A stretch of 64,000 nt of DNA from Tetrapyrgos nigripes (GCA_013368315.1 JAACJM010000020.1:620001-684000), one strand, 5' to 3'; numbered from the stretch's first letter, positions 34,857 to 47,156 are shown. Numbers and translations are program-made. The notes: a model not told the origin generated them from the letters alone.

Positions 34857-37231
34857 ATGTCCTCTGCTGCAACCGACATTCTTTACTCTGTGCTCTCTTT
34901 TCTGGCTTTCGTTTTAGTGTTGATCCCTCTTCCTTGGCATATAAAAGGTGAGTAGTGACTGACCCTTGATTCTTGAATGATTGAATTGACACTAATTTTT
35001 CTTCCTGGTTCACCAGCTCGGAATGCAGGAACCTGTTTATTTATTGGTTGGATTGGATTGGCGTGCTTGGTTCTGGGGGTTGATTCCATTATCTGGAGGA
35101 CACCAAAAGGCACTTCCGACTCCATCTATACATGGTGTGATATCTGTGAGTGTCTTACTAGCTTCCTCTCCAACACCAAGCAAATAACTTTGATTTCAGC
35201 GACTAAATTTCTCATTGGGGCCATGGCAGCCATGCCCACTCTATCACTTTGTATTAACCTACGACTGTATTTCATTTCAACGGACAGAGTCGGAATATTG
35301 GAGGTTGGCCCATCAGTCCTTTCCCCTGAAGCACAGGTCTGTATCTTACAATTGACTTGACAGACACGGCGAATACTGGTAACCGAGCTTGTACTTGGAT
35401 TGGGTTTCCCGATACTTGAGATGATTCTTCGTGAGTATTTTGTCATACATGTGGACTCAGGCCTCATCTTGCATCTAGATTTCGTTATACAAGGTACTCC
35501 TCGACTCGCTTACAAGTCCGGGACCAACAAAACTGATTGATCCATAATCCATAATCTCCGTCCTCCGATGTTCTTTTTTGATCAGGACGACGATTCGATA
35601 TCTACGGAGGTGTCGGATGTCTTCCTTTCGTTCCAAACATTCTTCTCACATACATCCTGCTGTTGGCACCTCAACTCCTTGCTGCAATAGCATCAACCAT
35701 TCTCCTAGGTGAGTGTACAACTTTTTTGCAGCAACGACTCGTTCCTGACGATTATAATCAGTGCTTACCATCATTGCGTCCAGAGAAATCTACAAAAAGA
35801 TCAATTTGTTGCATCCCGGAATTAACGACCACGAAGGCAGTCCACTGACGTTCATATGGTTTTTGACACTCGGTGGACTGACTGCCCTCGGTAGCATATG
35901 CTACGATGGCTACTGGATTTATGCGACGTTATCCACAGGGCCAATGAAGGTTTGGGTACCATGGAACGAGATGCATAACACGTCGCAAGTCGACATCATT
36001 TCCCAGTCCCACTGGAAGGATCAGTTCAAGCTTGGTGTGATGCTCCAGATTGACCGATGGATCTATGTTGCCCTTGGTCTATTGTTCTTTGGGTTCTTTG
36101 GGTTTACGGCAGAGGCGAGGAGAAGATATCGGGGACTCGCTGGACTGAAGCCCCCAGATGTGGAGAGGGATGAGCTGAATGAACACGAGCTTACGAGGAT
36201 GTGAGTGTTGTTGATGCGCTTTTTGCTACGTTTTTGACGTTCTTTTTTTCTTCAGCATGAAATCCCGTGGCCTCAGGCCGAAAGGCGCTCCCCTAATCAT
36301 CTCAAAACCCACTGAAGCATTCTCATCTTCCCAAAGTACCTTTTTACCTGCCATTGACGGACGGGGAAGCTTCTTCCATGCAGACCCTGACGTAACATTC
36401 GATTCCGTCAAAGAAAAAATCACTGGACAATCAGCCCCTCCCTCCGCCGTAGGACCGTTCTCTCCAAACGACGACGTCCATTCTGTAGCTTCCACTTCTT
36501 ATCCCACGATTATTTATTCCATGCCTCATCATCCTGAAACAACCTTTGGCAGCTCTACTACCGCTTCCGACACTACGACGTCCTCCACTCCTTATGCATC
36601 ACCCAACTTGTCGCGATCTATAGTCTCATTACCCTCACCTTCACAACCACCCAATGTCCCATTACCACCCGTCCCAGGGAGTCCCAACGTCGAAATGTCT
36701 TCTCATTACAGCAACAGTGCGTATGGTGCCAACACGCATTCTATCTATAGTACCAGCAACTATTCTATATCCGCCTCTTCCTTACCACTAGTTTCATCCA
36801 AGGCCTCGACCGTGACAGCCGCGGTAGGCCACGGTACACCTTACGCTCGAAGTCCACTTACAGCCCCCCTACAACGTGCTCGGTCGCTGTCAGCTGCTTC
36901 TACAAGGACGTATACTTCCACTTCCGCTACCACTACGTATACGGCTGCTTCCGTGTCTGCAGATTCCTCTCAGGCGGGTCGTCTTCAACAAAGCTCTCAA
37001 CAACCATATAGTGGTCGTCATCATCGTTCTAGATCCACTGTACGGAGACAGCATTCCACAGCGAGGACTACCACTACCACTAGCAGTGCCCATTCGCATT
37101 CTCAGTCTGAACACGGACAGTCTGATCCCTCTGGGCCTTCCTTTTTGGACATGAGAAATTCGCAGAAAGAGTCTGCGTTGTTTTTGGACCGTGCAACTGG
37201 AAATGGGATGGGTGTAGGCATGGCTATGTGA
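34857..37231 (+). CDS. STE3-type pheromone receptor
   Basis: A seven-TM receptor for lipopeptide pheromone. Exons give IGWIGLACLVLGVDSIIWR, then CDISTKFLIGAMAAMPTLSL (the STE3 signature CDI(S/A)T and following TM3), CINLRLYFIS, TRRILVTELVLGLGFPILEM, and HFVIQGRRFDIYGGVGCLPF, equivalent to the YIVQG(H/R)RFDI loop seen in fungal STE3. Later exons give ILLTYILLLAPQLLAAIAST and DRWIYVALGLLFFGFFGF (TM7). The protein has at least eight exons with canonical 50-70 nt introns. The cytoplasmic tail (36257-37231) is about 325 residues, very rich in Ser/Thr, with no domain. I see no pheromone precursor nearby, so it may be a receptor outside the mating-type locus. RAS1, a likely downstream signalling GTPase, lies 1.4 kb away. 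Confidence 0.9.
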
Positions 37232-38615
37232 GTTGACAATGAGAGGTATTGGAGGATTTGGTTGGCAAGCTTTCCTCTTAGGGTTCTCTTTTTCGGGTTT
37301 CTGGTATCATCACCATCATGATTCGGGCAAATGACTACTACTTAGATTGTGATACTCGTCGATGTAAGTGTATATGTACTAGTACTACCAAATATTTATG
37401 CTGGCCATCTATCTCCGAGTCTGTCTCTTGTTTTTCGAGGTTGCGGCGAGTCGACGACCATCTCGGTGGCGCGCCATGGTCGATCTAACTAAGAACTTGA
37501 ACGGCAGTGAAACGCAGATCTCCCTAGTCCTACTCAAACCCCAAGTTTTTAAGCGTTTCATTGACCATGTTAATTAAGTGTAGTGCTGACAAAAATGGAC
37601 AAATTTGTTCCGATTTCGAAGGGAGTAGAAGAACCTTCATGTTTATTTACCTCACGAACTGCAACCGGAAACTATTGGGAAAGGGCACCAGTCCGGAGAA
37701 GAGGCAAAACGGCTGCATTATGATCATCACTTGCAAGTTTGACTGTGGTCAAAGCGGGTAGAACCGCGGAAATCCACCATAATGTCCGATTGATGACTCT
37801 GACAGACTGATGAGGTTAGAAACGGACACGGAAAAGGTTTGCACATTGTAGAACCCAACGGTCTGCCTAGAAATTGATGGACATCAGGTTTAGATAGATG
37901 GACGAGTAGAAAGTCAAATATAGTAACCCCATCCAAGCACAGCAATCAATAACTTCTGATGAGTTTTTGTTCCTGCGTGTACCTTCGAAGAGGGTCCCTG
38001 TCAAACCCTGTTAACTGTTAAGCCCCTATTACAGGGTCATGATCACAAGATCGGCAGAGACCGAAACCAATGGACAGCGATGAGGAGAACCTGAGGGTCA
38101 GTATCGTGTAACGATTACAAAGAGGGTTTCGTAGATGACGTCGAGGTTTATTGGGTAGAGAGGATGTAGCTGCCTCCCAGGTCAATCCCAGGTATCCTGG
38201 AGACAGACCATCGTCTATTTCTGTGAGAATAGACATGAATATTTGAAGAAGCCGTCAGAAGACGTCTCTTTTGGGCTAGTTTCCTTTCTGGTTAACAATG
38301 TCTAGCAAAGGTGTATACTAGGGGTGTACAGTAGAAGCTTCAAATGATCGATAACTGCTGTAGTTTCCAAAGAGCTGGTTGGAGCTTTCATTCCATGTTT
38401 GAAAGGGATGGAGATTGAAATACATCGCCTTTTGGTTGAGAAGAGATGGAACATTCAAAAATCAAATGATGCAAGTGTCGTAAACAAGAACAAACAAGTC
38501 CATTAGAGAAGCGAGCCAGGTTGAGACAGCTCTTCGGAGTCCCTTTTCTTTCTCTCCTGGCTTTCGACATCTTTTCCTCTTCCTCTCTATTTTATACCTT
38601 GTTGACTCTTTGCAA
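37232..38615. other. Long intergenic region between STE3 receptor and RAS1
   Basis: No gene is supported. Several frames of 60-75 codons exist but lack composition or motifs of real genes, and none ends in a CaaX box. Confidence 0.4.
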
Positions 38616-39574
38616 ATGGCTGGCAGGGTTGGTCTACCTATTCTATGTATCCTAGCTTCGTCCGTTCTTACGAAACACCAAACTTTTTTTCTAGACTCAA
38701 TTCTTGAGGGAGTACAAGCTCGTCGTTGTCGGTGGTGGTGGTATGTCGCTCACCACATCGAGTGTCAACCCAGCTAATCTCTCTCTGATGCTAGGTGTCG
38801 GAAAGTCTGCTCTGACAATCCAATTCATCCAAAGCCACTTTGTGGATGAATATGACCCCACAATTGAAGGTATGTAGGCTCGGGTGGCCACTGTGATTGA
38901 GGGGCACTCATGGTCTAGTTCCTCAGATTCGTACAGGAAACAATGTGTGATTGATGACGAGGTCGCTTTATTGGACGTCCTCGATACAGCTGGTCAAGAG
39001 GAATACGGGTGAGTACTCACCCTGACGTTGTTTTTATACACAAATGCTAACACATCATTCCCAGGGCCATGCGCGAACAATACATGCGCACAGGAGAAGG
39101 CTTCCTCCTCGTCTACTCCATCACATCCCGCAATTCCTTTGAAGAAATTAGCACGTTCCACCAACAAATCCTTCGGGTCAAGGACCAGGACACTTTCCCT
39201 GTCGTTGTCGTGGCTAACAAGTGTGATTTGGAGTATGAACGTCAAGTCGGGATGAACGAAGGCCGTGATCTTGCGAAACATTTTGGATGCAGATTCATCG
39301 AGACGTCTGCCAAGCAGAGGGTCAATGTTGATGAGGCGTTTAGCACGCTTGTTAGGGAGATAAGGAAGTATAACAAGGTGTGTATTGTTCTCTTACCCGA
39401 ATACTTGCAACGTGTTAGGCTGATAAAGTATATATCAAATTTCAGGATCAACAAACCACGGGTGGGAGGACCATGATGTCCGGTCCTGGCGGAGGACCTC
39501 CAGGAGCGTACATGGGCAACAACCAAAACGAGGAGGGAACAACGGGATGCTGTGGTAGTTGTGTCATTCTATGA
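38616..39574 (+). CDS. RAS1: Ras GTPase
   Basis: A small GTPase at the plasma membrane linking receptors to cAMP and MAPK signalling. The ATG at 38616 gives MAGR, then after an 84-nt intron region [20 protein letters not shown] (P-loop). Switch I is [16 protein letters not shown] and switch [22 protein letters not shown]. The guanine-specificity loops are NKCDL and ETSAK. The hypervariable tail ends GCCGSCVIL: two palmitoylation candidates before a CaaX box whose last residue is Leu, the geranylgeranyl type. An intron interrupts the P-loop glycines and another lies in switch I. Total about 215 residues. The sequence is a close match to basidiomycete Ras1 throughout. Confidence 0.96.
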
Positions 39575-40078
39575 TCGTTAATTGCGATATTGTCCGTTCA
39601 GACGGATGCACCCCCTTCTTTGTTTCGCCCTACGTTTTTCCCCTGTATTAGTTGACTTTCATTCATCCTGCTTTGTTTTGTTTAGTTTTTTGTTTCACGC
39701 ACTCCGATCCTCTTCCTCCTCGCACGTCTATAATCAAGCGCTCCCTTTATCGTCGGCCTGGTCAACTCTCTCTCTCTCTCCTCTGCATATTAATAGCATT
39801 CGCTCACCGCATACCTCTCCCTCACCTCGTGTCCACGTCTACACCAAACCCATTCTTGAATATTCATTACCCATTTTCCGCGGATTCATCAGATTTTGTT
39901 CACACTACTGATTACTGATTCATTTCGTTTACAAAAATGTAAATAGCTAGTTCCAACAGTAGATCGTATCCATTGTCATGACCCGTAACGACCGTCTGTT
40001 TCTTTTTCTCTCAATATGCATTAGATGGGAAGTTGAATAGAAGATAATGTAATGATACACGAAAGTAGATGGATGCAA
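39575..40078. other. 3' region of RAS1
   Basis: It contains a (CT)n run at 39766-39784 and pyrimidine-rich DNA. No coding sequence was recognised. Confidence 0.5.
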
Positions 40079-40887
40079 CTAGAGCTTGAGATCCTCCCAA
40101 CCGTCGTCCTTCGATGACTGTTTCTCGTTCTTCAAATCTGCTTTCTGATCCCCATCCTGTACCGCATCCTCCGCATTCACAACCCGAATACTCTCAATAC
40201 CCAAATCATACCTGCCCTGCGAGCCACTATTCCCCCCAAGAATGCTAATCCCAATTGTCCGGAAGTGGTGCGACATTTGCAACTTGATCTCTGCCAGTTC
40301 TCCATTATTCGTCCTTACAAAGTTTTTGAATGGGATGAAGATGTCTTCCCATTGGTTATAATGGTCCAATTCCTTGTTCTTGTCTGGGTTTAAGTGTGAG
40401 TTTCTGAAGAATAAACGATGTTGCCAGACGTCTGTAGAGACGGGACCATTTGTTTGGAGGTTGACATAGTAGGCGTTGTGAGTGGAAGGGTCGCCTCCAA
40501 GACGGACGCGTAAGGCAAGGTATTCGTGGAATTCGATACTTTCGAGGGTTTCACCAAAGAGGGTTGGACGCAGCTGGATAGGACGCGTAACTTAGCCAAG
40601 CTGCTCTCAGGAAAGAAAAGAAAAGAACGACCAGCCTTATTCCTAAACGCAGCATAACCACCTCTAACCTTACCCTGAGCATGAGGTTTAACATCCAACC
40701 TCATATCTCCCCAGAATCGTGCATAGGGTGACTTGTCTTTTCCTGAAGGTTGGTAGAGATCTAAATGGACGGTCGAGTTTCCTCCGACGTCTGCGTCACA
40801 TCCTGTTGCGAAGAGTTGGATGTCTTCGGGTGTTTTGAAAGAGAAGAGGGTTCTGGGTGCGCGTGAGGGTTCGTCCGCGCCGGACAT
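40079..40887 (-). CDS. CIA30-like mitochondrial complex I assembly protein
   Basis: CIA30 (NDUFAF1) helps assemble NADH:ubiquinone oxidoreductase. Two exons give about 245 residues. Exon 1 reads MSGADEPSRAPRTLFSFKTP and GGNSTVHLDLYQPSGKDK, then VKPHAQGKVRGGYAAFRNKA. Exon 2 reads LRPTLFGETLESIEFHEYLA, LRVRLGGDPSTHNAYYVNLQ, then WEDIFIPFKNFVRTNNGELA, HHFRTIGISILGGNSGSQGR and YDLGIESIRVVN, all of them signature segments of the CIA30 beta-sandwich. There is no obvious presequence, and the tail is acidic/charged. The ATG at 40887 is the only in-frame start. Confidence 0.88.
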
Positions 40888-41239
40888 TTTGACGACTGGT
40901 ATTTGGGATGAGATCTGGCGAATTAGAAGGTGTATGTACTACTTACTGGCCATAAAGCTATCTTTGAATCGTTGTGTTGACCTCTTCCAGAACAGAGACT
41001 GAGCCATACTTAAGTTATTAGAGGTTCAACCTGTGGTGAAAGGAGATGGTAGAAAAGAGAACGCGTATTGTGATGATGTCATCACAACCTGTGAGAGGTT
41101 TACTCATTACTCCCACTTGGCTTCTATTGGAAAAACGGAAGTCTCTGCTTGTCTGTGCTCTCCTTTTTTGCAAGTGTCCAAATCTTGAGTCCCTGGACTA
41201 CCCGGCGACATTATCTCGTTTTCAGCTCTAAAGTACCTC
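40888..41239. other. Intergenic
   Basis: No coding sequence is recognised here. Confidence 0.4.
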
Positions 41240-42480
41240 AAGCACCCAGGACTATAACGCATGCTGCAATATCTGTCTGGAGGATTTTGAAGAACCACCG
41301 CTGGCGCTAGAGCTTCAAGTTGACGGCGGTGATGATGTGGACGGGACCCAAGCGAGTCCTAAACCGTTGAGGCAGTTGATATGTTTTGCACGTCAGCCTT
41401 CCTTATCTTCTACATTGCTCTCAGCTGTCGTGATTGACCGTATCTTCAGGAAGACTGCCTACCTATGTTCCAAAACGACGATTATGACGAAACGTTCGAG
41501 TGCCCTGTATGCCGCACAGAATTCTGGACCTCCCTGCCCGAGCAATTTTCACTTCTCATTTAAAATTCTTCTCGACGTCGCACGGAACGTCTCCTCGGTC
41601 TAACAGCAAACCTATGACGATTACTACAGAAACTATTGGACTGGGTTATCTTGTTACCTGTTGGCCAACTTGATGGTGCCCCTAATAGCACTACTCATGG
41701 GCGACCGGTCAACGAGGAAGCGTTGGGTATTTGGGCTAGTCAGACATACAAGAGATACGTCTATTCCAGGATGACAGATAGCCCAAGGGAAGTCATGGAT
41801 TTTGCATGGATTGCTTGTTTGTGGATTCGAGAATGACACGGATGATTAGCAACTCCATTACCAAAGGGGAACGTAGGGACGCGGGTAGGATGCTGAGAAA
41901 CCTTTGGTCTGCAGGGTGCGCCTCGTTTATTGGTGGTGCTAGCCAAGCACTTTTCAAATCAGCGCCATTGGGTGGTGCATAGGTTCTGTTACCTGATGGT
42001 GCTCTGACAACGTACCATTTTTACCCTCAACTTCATCCTGTTCCCGATCATCATCCTGCGTTCAGCTGATGCTCCCATCTGTCCAAACCTTGACACGCCA
42101 GAGCCAAAGGTGGTCTTTGTTCGCCAACCAATGCAACTGGCCGTTGATGACTCTAGATCTGTTGCTGCGGCTGATGTCTGGAGACTGGCGCAACATTCTC
42201 ATGGGTTTCCCGGCGGAACAACGTCTGGATCTCGAACATCTTAGAGATCTTATCCACGCTGAAGTCAACGGTTTTCGTCAAAGATTGTATACCCCATGGC
42301 GAATCATCCATCAATGTTGCTCGATGGCCTATATGGGAAGGTATGAACCTGGGCCCAGAGGTATATCGTGCCGTGATGATTTGCTAGGTATTCCGTTCTT
42401 TTTTATGCTTTTAACGCGTACTAATGTAACCATTGTCATCATATACTGCCAGACACTGTCATGGTCGTGTCGAAACTAGT
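41240..42480 (+). pseudogene. Decayed RING-finger gene
   Basis: Pieces of a RING protein are visible but not in one frame. CCNICLEDFEEPPLALELQV at 41263 is the first half of a C3H/C4-type RING. QEDCLPMFQ...FECPVCRTEFW near 41450-41530 is the second half, in another frame. The central C-x-H of the RING cannot be recovered with any acceptable intron. Downstream come LLQKLLDWVILLPVG and MTDSPREVMDFAWIACLWIR, a segment reminiscent of larger Agaricomycete proteins, then an acidic Pro-rich part, with stops between all of them. It is interpreted as a degraded E3-ligase-like gene; the 5' end is unknown. Confidence 0.4.
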
Positions 42481-42827
42481 ACTGCATTAATTGAGGAACG
42501 CTGGCAATTTCATTTACAGTGCAGGAAGAGCTGTGTTTCGAGGGACAGATACGCACGCGTGAAGGCTTCCTGAAAATTATGTAGTCAGAATTATTTGTCG
42601 GGCCCAATGGTTTCCAACTAAAATAATACAGTCCTTTACTGTCTACCTTACCTCGCCAAGAGAACTTAATTCGCCCCAATGGCCATTGGCCAATCCGTCT
42701 GTCTTCAGCCGGCTGGAAAGCCGCTCACTTAAGCTCCATAAGTAATAAGTCACGCAATACTCTTGTCCTTCGTTACACTTACTTCCACATCGCCGGTAGT
42801 TTTTGAGGCAAGTCCACATATCCGACA

Positions 42828-43849
42828 ATGCTCTCTTCCTTCGCGGAGCACATTATCGCCCAAACAAAGGCGAATGTCGAGCTCCTGATCGCCCATGATC
42901 ATATTACGCCGGAGACTGGCAGAGAAATTCTCAATCGTCTGCCTCCCGCAGGACATAACCCCAATCTCGACCCAGTGAAGGCGCTGACGGCTCAGACTCA
43001 GAATCTTGCTGTTACTGCTCCAGAACCTACTAGGGCATACAGCGACCCTTCTTCACCTGCCGGGAATATAGTCAGGGCAAAGGCACTTTGGGATTACAAT
43101 GCAGATGGACATGTAAGTTCTAAATTCTCGCCTACACTCCTGCCTACAGTAGCTAACAACGCGCTCATCTTGACCTTACGCACAGGATCCAAACGACCTC
43201 TCCTTCCACGCCGGCGACATCATCCAAATTGTACACGAAACCAATCCCGATTGGTGGACTGGGAGGTACAACGGAAGAGAGGGACTCTTTCCTTCCAACT
43301 ATGTCGAGAAAGTACCTCCGTCCGTTCTACCACCCAAACCACCTTCACGTACACCTTCGGGTCCACCTCCCAATGCGCCAGTGAATAATGGTCCTACTTA
43401 CCCGAACTATGCTCCAAGTTATCAACCACCTGCCGGCCCTCCTGCGCCGATGGGGTATCATTCACCCCCTCCCGGACCGCCGAGTTACGTGTCGCCTCCT
43501 CCTCCTGGAGGGTATGGGCCTCCACCTAATCAGGTGTATAATCCGTATATGAACCCTCCTGGGGCACCTCCTCCCCAACAAGCACCACCGCCTACGGAAG
43601 AACCGTCGAAGAAGCCTAGTAGGTTTGGTGGATTGGGGAATACTGTACGTGTTTTCTTCTTTCTTTGTTTCCTGAGTTTTGCTTACTCTTACATACTCTT
43701 ACTCTTATAATTTACGTAGATGGCTCAATCTGCCGCGGGCGGTGTTGGTTTTGGAGCTGGTAAGCACGATTTACATCTATATCTGTACATAATGCTCATC
43801 CTGCCCAGGTTCTGCCGTTGGAAGTGGGATTATCAATTCCATCTTCTAA
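42828..43849 (+). CDS. SH3-domain protein, Lsb1/Pin3-like, copy 2
   Basis: A paralog of the gene at 17929, same architecture. N-terminal helix MLSSFAEHIIAQTKANVELL; SH3 domain AKALWDYNADGH / DPNDLSFHAGDIIQIVHETN / PDWWTGRYNGREGLFPSNYV; a Pro/Tyr/Gly-rich linker (SPPPPGGYGPPPNQVYNPYM); and the C-terminal [20 protein letters not shown]. The SH3 intron (43113-43185) is canonical GTAAGT...ACAG at the same codon as the GC-AG intron of copy 1. Two more introns split the C-terminal part. The linker is longer and more Pro-rich than in copy 1, which suggests separate partners. Confidence 0.86.
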
Positions 43850-44248
43850 GCATCCTACCCAACACATCCATTATCTGTCATCAATGTCACCATACACATA
43901 TGTACATGCATTCTCTCATTCTACACTCTCCTTCTGGTTCAGATCCACGTCCAACCTCATCTCGGACTTTTCAATGCCAAGCTAGACATATCGTGTATAT
44001 TATTTTCAGCCGGAACACGTACTTTAACTTGCATATGCGTATTGCATTTGTGCCTCTTATCTTACTAAGGCTGCTTTCGAGGTCAGCGCTCAGCGCTCAG
44101 ACTTCATTTGTGTTGTCGATGTCGTCGCAAAGGACAGTGATTTGGATGCATGTGTTATTGAGACAGCTAGCATTGACCTGACAGCGAAGATCCCTACGAC
44201 CTCCACAACATCTGATTCTACGACTGCACGTTCGTACTACGTACCCAT
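43850..44248. other. Intergenic between convergent genes
   Basis: No gene is recognised between the SH3 copy 2 stop and the ETR1 stop. Confidence 0.5.
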
Positions 44249-45763
44249 CTAAGCCTTATCCTCAAGCTTCAACAAAACCTTCTTCTTATACTTTCCTTCC
44301 GCCATGTCAGAGAAGATACCTCGAACACGCTGGCTAACCTCTTCATCCGTCTCGTTCTTTCCTAGAGTTATAATCTCGTGTTCTGGGGCTTGTAGCTGGA
44401 AATTTTTCAAAAGATCAGAACGCGAGCTTCAAAAAGTAAAGTGAAATAGAGAAAGAAAAAAGAAGCATAAAGCAGAGAAACACGACTCACCTGTCCCCTA
44501 CTCATCCACCCTGCCAACTTCCCAATCAACTCTTCCTTCTCTTCTCTCGAATGGGTCTTACTCCACCTTGTTTGCCAGAATCCGTGTGTCATTAAATCCT
44601 TGAAGATAAACAGAGATGTAGGAAGTGATATAGGTTGCTTAGACATGGCACCATAAGACACGAGATGTGCGCCATTGGAGAGAAGTTTGACCATAGATGT
44701 GGTAGCGTCGCCACCGATGCAATTTAGGGCTAGGAGGAGAGGCTGTTTATGGGCAAAAGACCAGGTGAGTGAGTAGAGATTCACGTAGTTTGTGTATAGA
44801 AAGCTACATACCTTTCCACTGGTCCATTCTTGGATTTTACCTCGAACAGCTTTGTCTTTGAGGTCATCATATGTGAGGACTTTGGTAGCTCCTAAGTCTT
44901 CGAGGCTTTTGGCGAATTCTGCAAAGTTGTCTCTGGATGGAGGCACGTATGTGTTCAGTACGAGTATGATTTGAAGGATACAGCATTTGTCTTACCGTGC
45001 CCTGACGAGGTTGAGCGTGTTGAGACCTCTAAGCTTGGCAATTTGAATGACGAGTTTGCCAACCTATAAGGTTACAGTACCAAAGTGAATATTTCTGTCG
45101 CGGTCAAGAATAGGCTACAAACCGCGCTGTTAGCTCCATTCTGAACCACCCAGTCACCTTCTTTCAGGTCGACAAACTCTCTAAGCATGTTAAATGCCGT
45201 TGTGGGATTGACCTTTGGAAATCATTATATTTCTTGAGCATAAAGTCGCGGCAAATTAAACGCGTACTTACTGTCATCGTCGCGCCATGAGGTGCAGTCA
45301 GCCCATCACTATCCTTCAAGGGAAGTCTAATGACATCCTTCGCCGAAACATTCCTACACGTAGACCAAGTCCCTACTTGTGATTTATCCATCACAACCCA
45401 ATCATTCTGCTTGAAACCCTCTACACCGTCGCCAATTTGGTCAATTTGCGCTAGACCTTCATTACCAGCTACGAATACTGGTTGTTCGTCACTGCCTGGA
45501 CCTGTAGAATTGATATTTGATGTTAACGTGGGTTTTGAAGGGTAGACTCCTTCAATGGTGTTGATATCCGCTGGGTTTATGGCTGAGAGGATGAATCGGA
45601 TGTTGACGGTGTTGGGAGGTGGAGGAGGTAAGTCTGGGTAAGTTATAGCTGAGAGGACTTCTGAGGGGCTTCCATTGCGAGAGTAGACCAGAGCACGGTT
45701 GTACGCGATTGAAGACGAAGAGAATTGACGCCTGAATGAACTAGTGAGTGTTCTGGTCAACAT
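44249..45763 (-). CDS. ETR1: Mitochondrial trans-2-enoyl-CoA/ACP reductase
   Basis: This NADPH-dependent MDR-family enzyme does the last reduction of mitochondrial fatty acid synthesis, the route to lipoic acid. The N-terminus (MLTRTLTSSFRRQFSSSSIA) is a mitochondrial presequence, basic and serine-rich. Following it are NIRFILSAINPADINTIEGV (the conserved INPADIN substrate/cofactor segment), VAGNEGLAQIDQIGDGV, NGANSAVGKLVIQIAKLRGL (nucleotide-binding glycines), LNCIGGDATTSMVKLLSNGA and HLVSYGAMSKQPISLP, and the end GIFSDMAEGKYKKKVLLKLE. Five exons are joined by ordinary introns. The ATG at 45763 faces the start of nitronate monooxygenase copy 2 with only 67 bases between, so the promoter must be shared. 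Confidence 0.9.
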
Positions 45764-45830
45764 CAAAAATGATGTCACTGACTTGGCTTCAAATTTGTCA
45801 CTTCCTCTAAACCTAAAGCTAGTTCTGAAG
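45764..45830. promoter_or_regulatory. 67-base bidirectional promoter of ETR1 and nitronate monooxygenase copy 2
   Basis: The two start codons face away from each other with 67 bases between. No TATA box was seen. The leaders of both transcripts must overlap the opposite gene or be very short. Confidence 0.5.
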
Positions 45831-47156
45831 ATGGCTACGATTACCACCAAGCTCACTCGACTTCTTGGTATCCGGACTCCTCTGGTAGTGCCTCCCATGG
45901 CCGGCGTCAGTGGAGGTGCGCTAGCTGCTCAAGTCTCCTCCGTCGGTGCATTCGGATTTGTTGCGGCAGGTACTTGTCTTTCGGTCCTCCGCTTTAGGAC
46001 GGGTTAATCTCATCGTGATCTTGGCAGGCTACGACACTGTGGAAACCCTCAAGTCTCAAATCTCCCTCGCACAATCTATTCTGGAATCGCACAAACTGAA
46101 CAAATCTCTTTTTGGTGTAGGCTTCCTCGCTTGGCAACTCGACCAACGTAAGAAGGAAGAAGCAGAGGAATTGGTTACTATCGCTCTACAGGAGAACGTC
46201 AAAGCTGTCTGGTTTGCTTTTGGGAATGATTTACAGAGATGGATCAAGTTTGTGAGAGAATATGATGACCGTCACGGCAAGGCAGAGAAGACGCTTGCAT
46301 TCGTGCAAGTTAGTACGCTGGAAGAAGCAAGGGTTGCTACGGAAGAATGGAAGGTTGATGTTCTGGTTGTACAAGGTTGGTGCTAAGTGTGAAAGTATAC
46401 TTTCTTCTAAGCACCACATTTCTAGGCATCGAATCCGGAGGACACGGTTCTCGCCATTCCCCGCCTTTGCTAACTTTCCTTCCATCCGTACTTTCTCTCC
46501 CTTTCCTCTCTCCAGACTGTGCCGATGCTATCCCAGTTCTCGCCGCAGGAGGCCTTGCTACCGGTGCCCACATCGCTTCTATGCTTACTCTCGGCGCTTC
46601 CGGAGCAGTTTTAGGCACACGTTTCCTGTTGTCGCCAGAGAGTTTGTACAACGATGTCCAGAAGAAAGCGTTATCAGAAGCCAACGAGACGTCGACTGTA
46701 AGGACGGTGGCGTTTGATACGGTCAGAGGAACATTAGGATGGCCAGAGGGAATTGATGGGAGGGCGTTGAGTAATGGTAAGTTGAGGAAAAAACATGATC
46801 GTTACATGTTCACTCGTTGACCTTTTTCTTTCTCCGATCTCTAGATACCGTCAAAGACTTTGACCAAGGCGTCCCTGTGAAAGAATTGCAAGACAAGTTT
46901 AAGGAAGCTGTCAAGAATGGAGATCATTCTCGTATCTTGACATGGGCGGGGACGGGCGTTGGTTTGATGAAGGAGATTAAATCTGCTGCTGTGAGTGTCC
47001 ATTGCATGCTTTTCTGTCTAGTATTTCCCATTCATTGCTCGACTTGTTCATGCATTCGGTTTGGTGTTTGGTGTTTGGTATGTGATGTAGGATATCGTAC
47101 AGGAACTCCATGCAGATTGTGGAAGTCGTTTGAAAGCTGCAGCATCTTATGTTTGA
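45831..47156 (+). CDS. Nitronate monooxygenase, copy 2
   Basis: A close paralog of the gene at 28285-29625, in the opposite orientation. MATITTKLTRLLGIRTPLVV, PPMAGVSGGALAAQVSSVGA; SLFGVGFLAWQLDQRKKEEA; VWFAFGNDLQRWIKFVREYD; GIESGGHGSRHSPPLL; VLAAGGLATGAHIASMLTLG and GAVLGTRFLLSPES are all intact. The last exon reads DIVQELHADCGSRLKAAASY and stops at 47154-47156. Introns occupy the same codons as in copy 1, and in the 66-residue block starting ETLKSQ only about seven residues differ, so the duplication is fairly recent. Confidence 0.9.

Noticed and set aside
34082..38615. A pheromone precursor gene near the STE3 receptor
   Set aside because: No short frame ending in a plausible CaaX box was found on either strand by eye; it may still exist.
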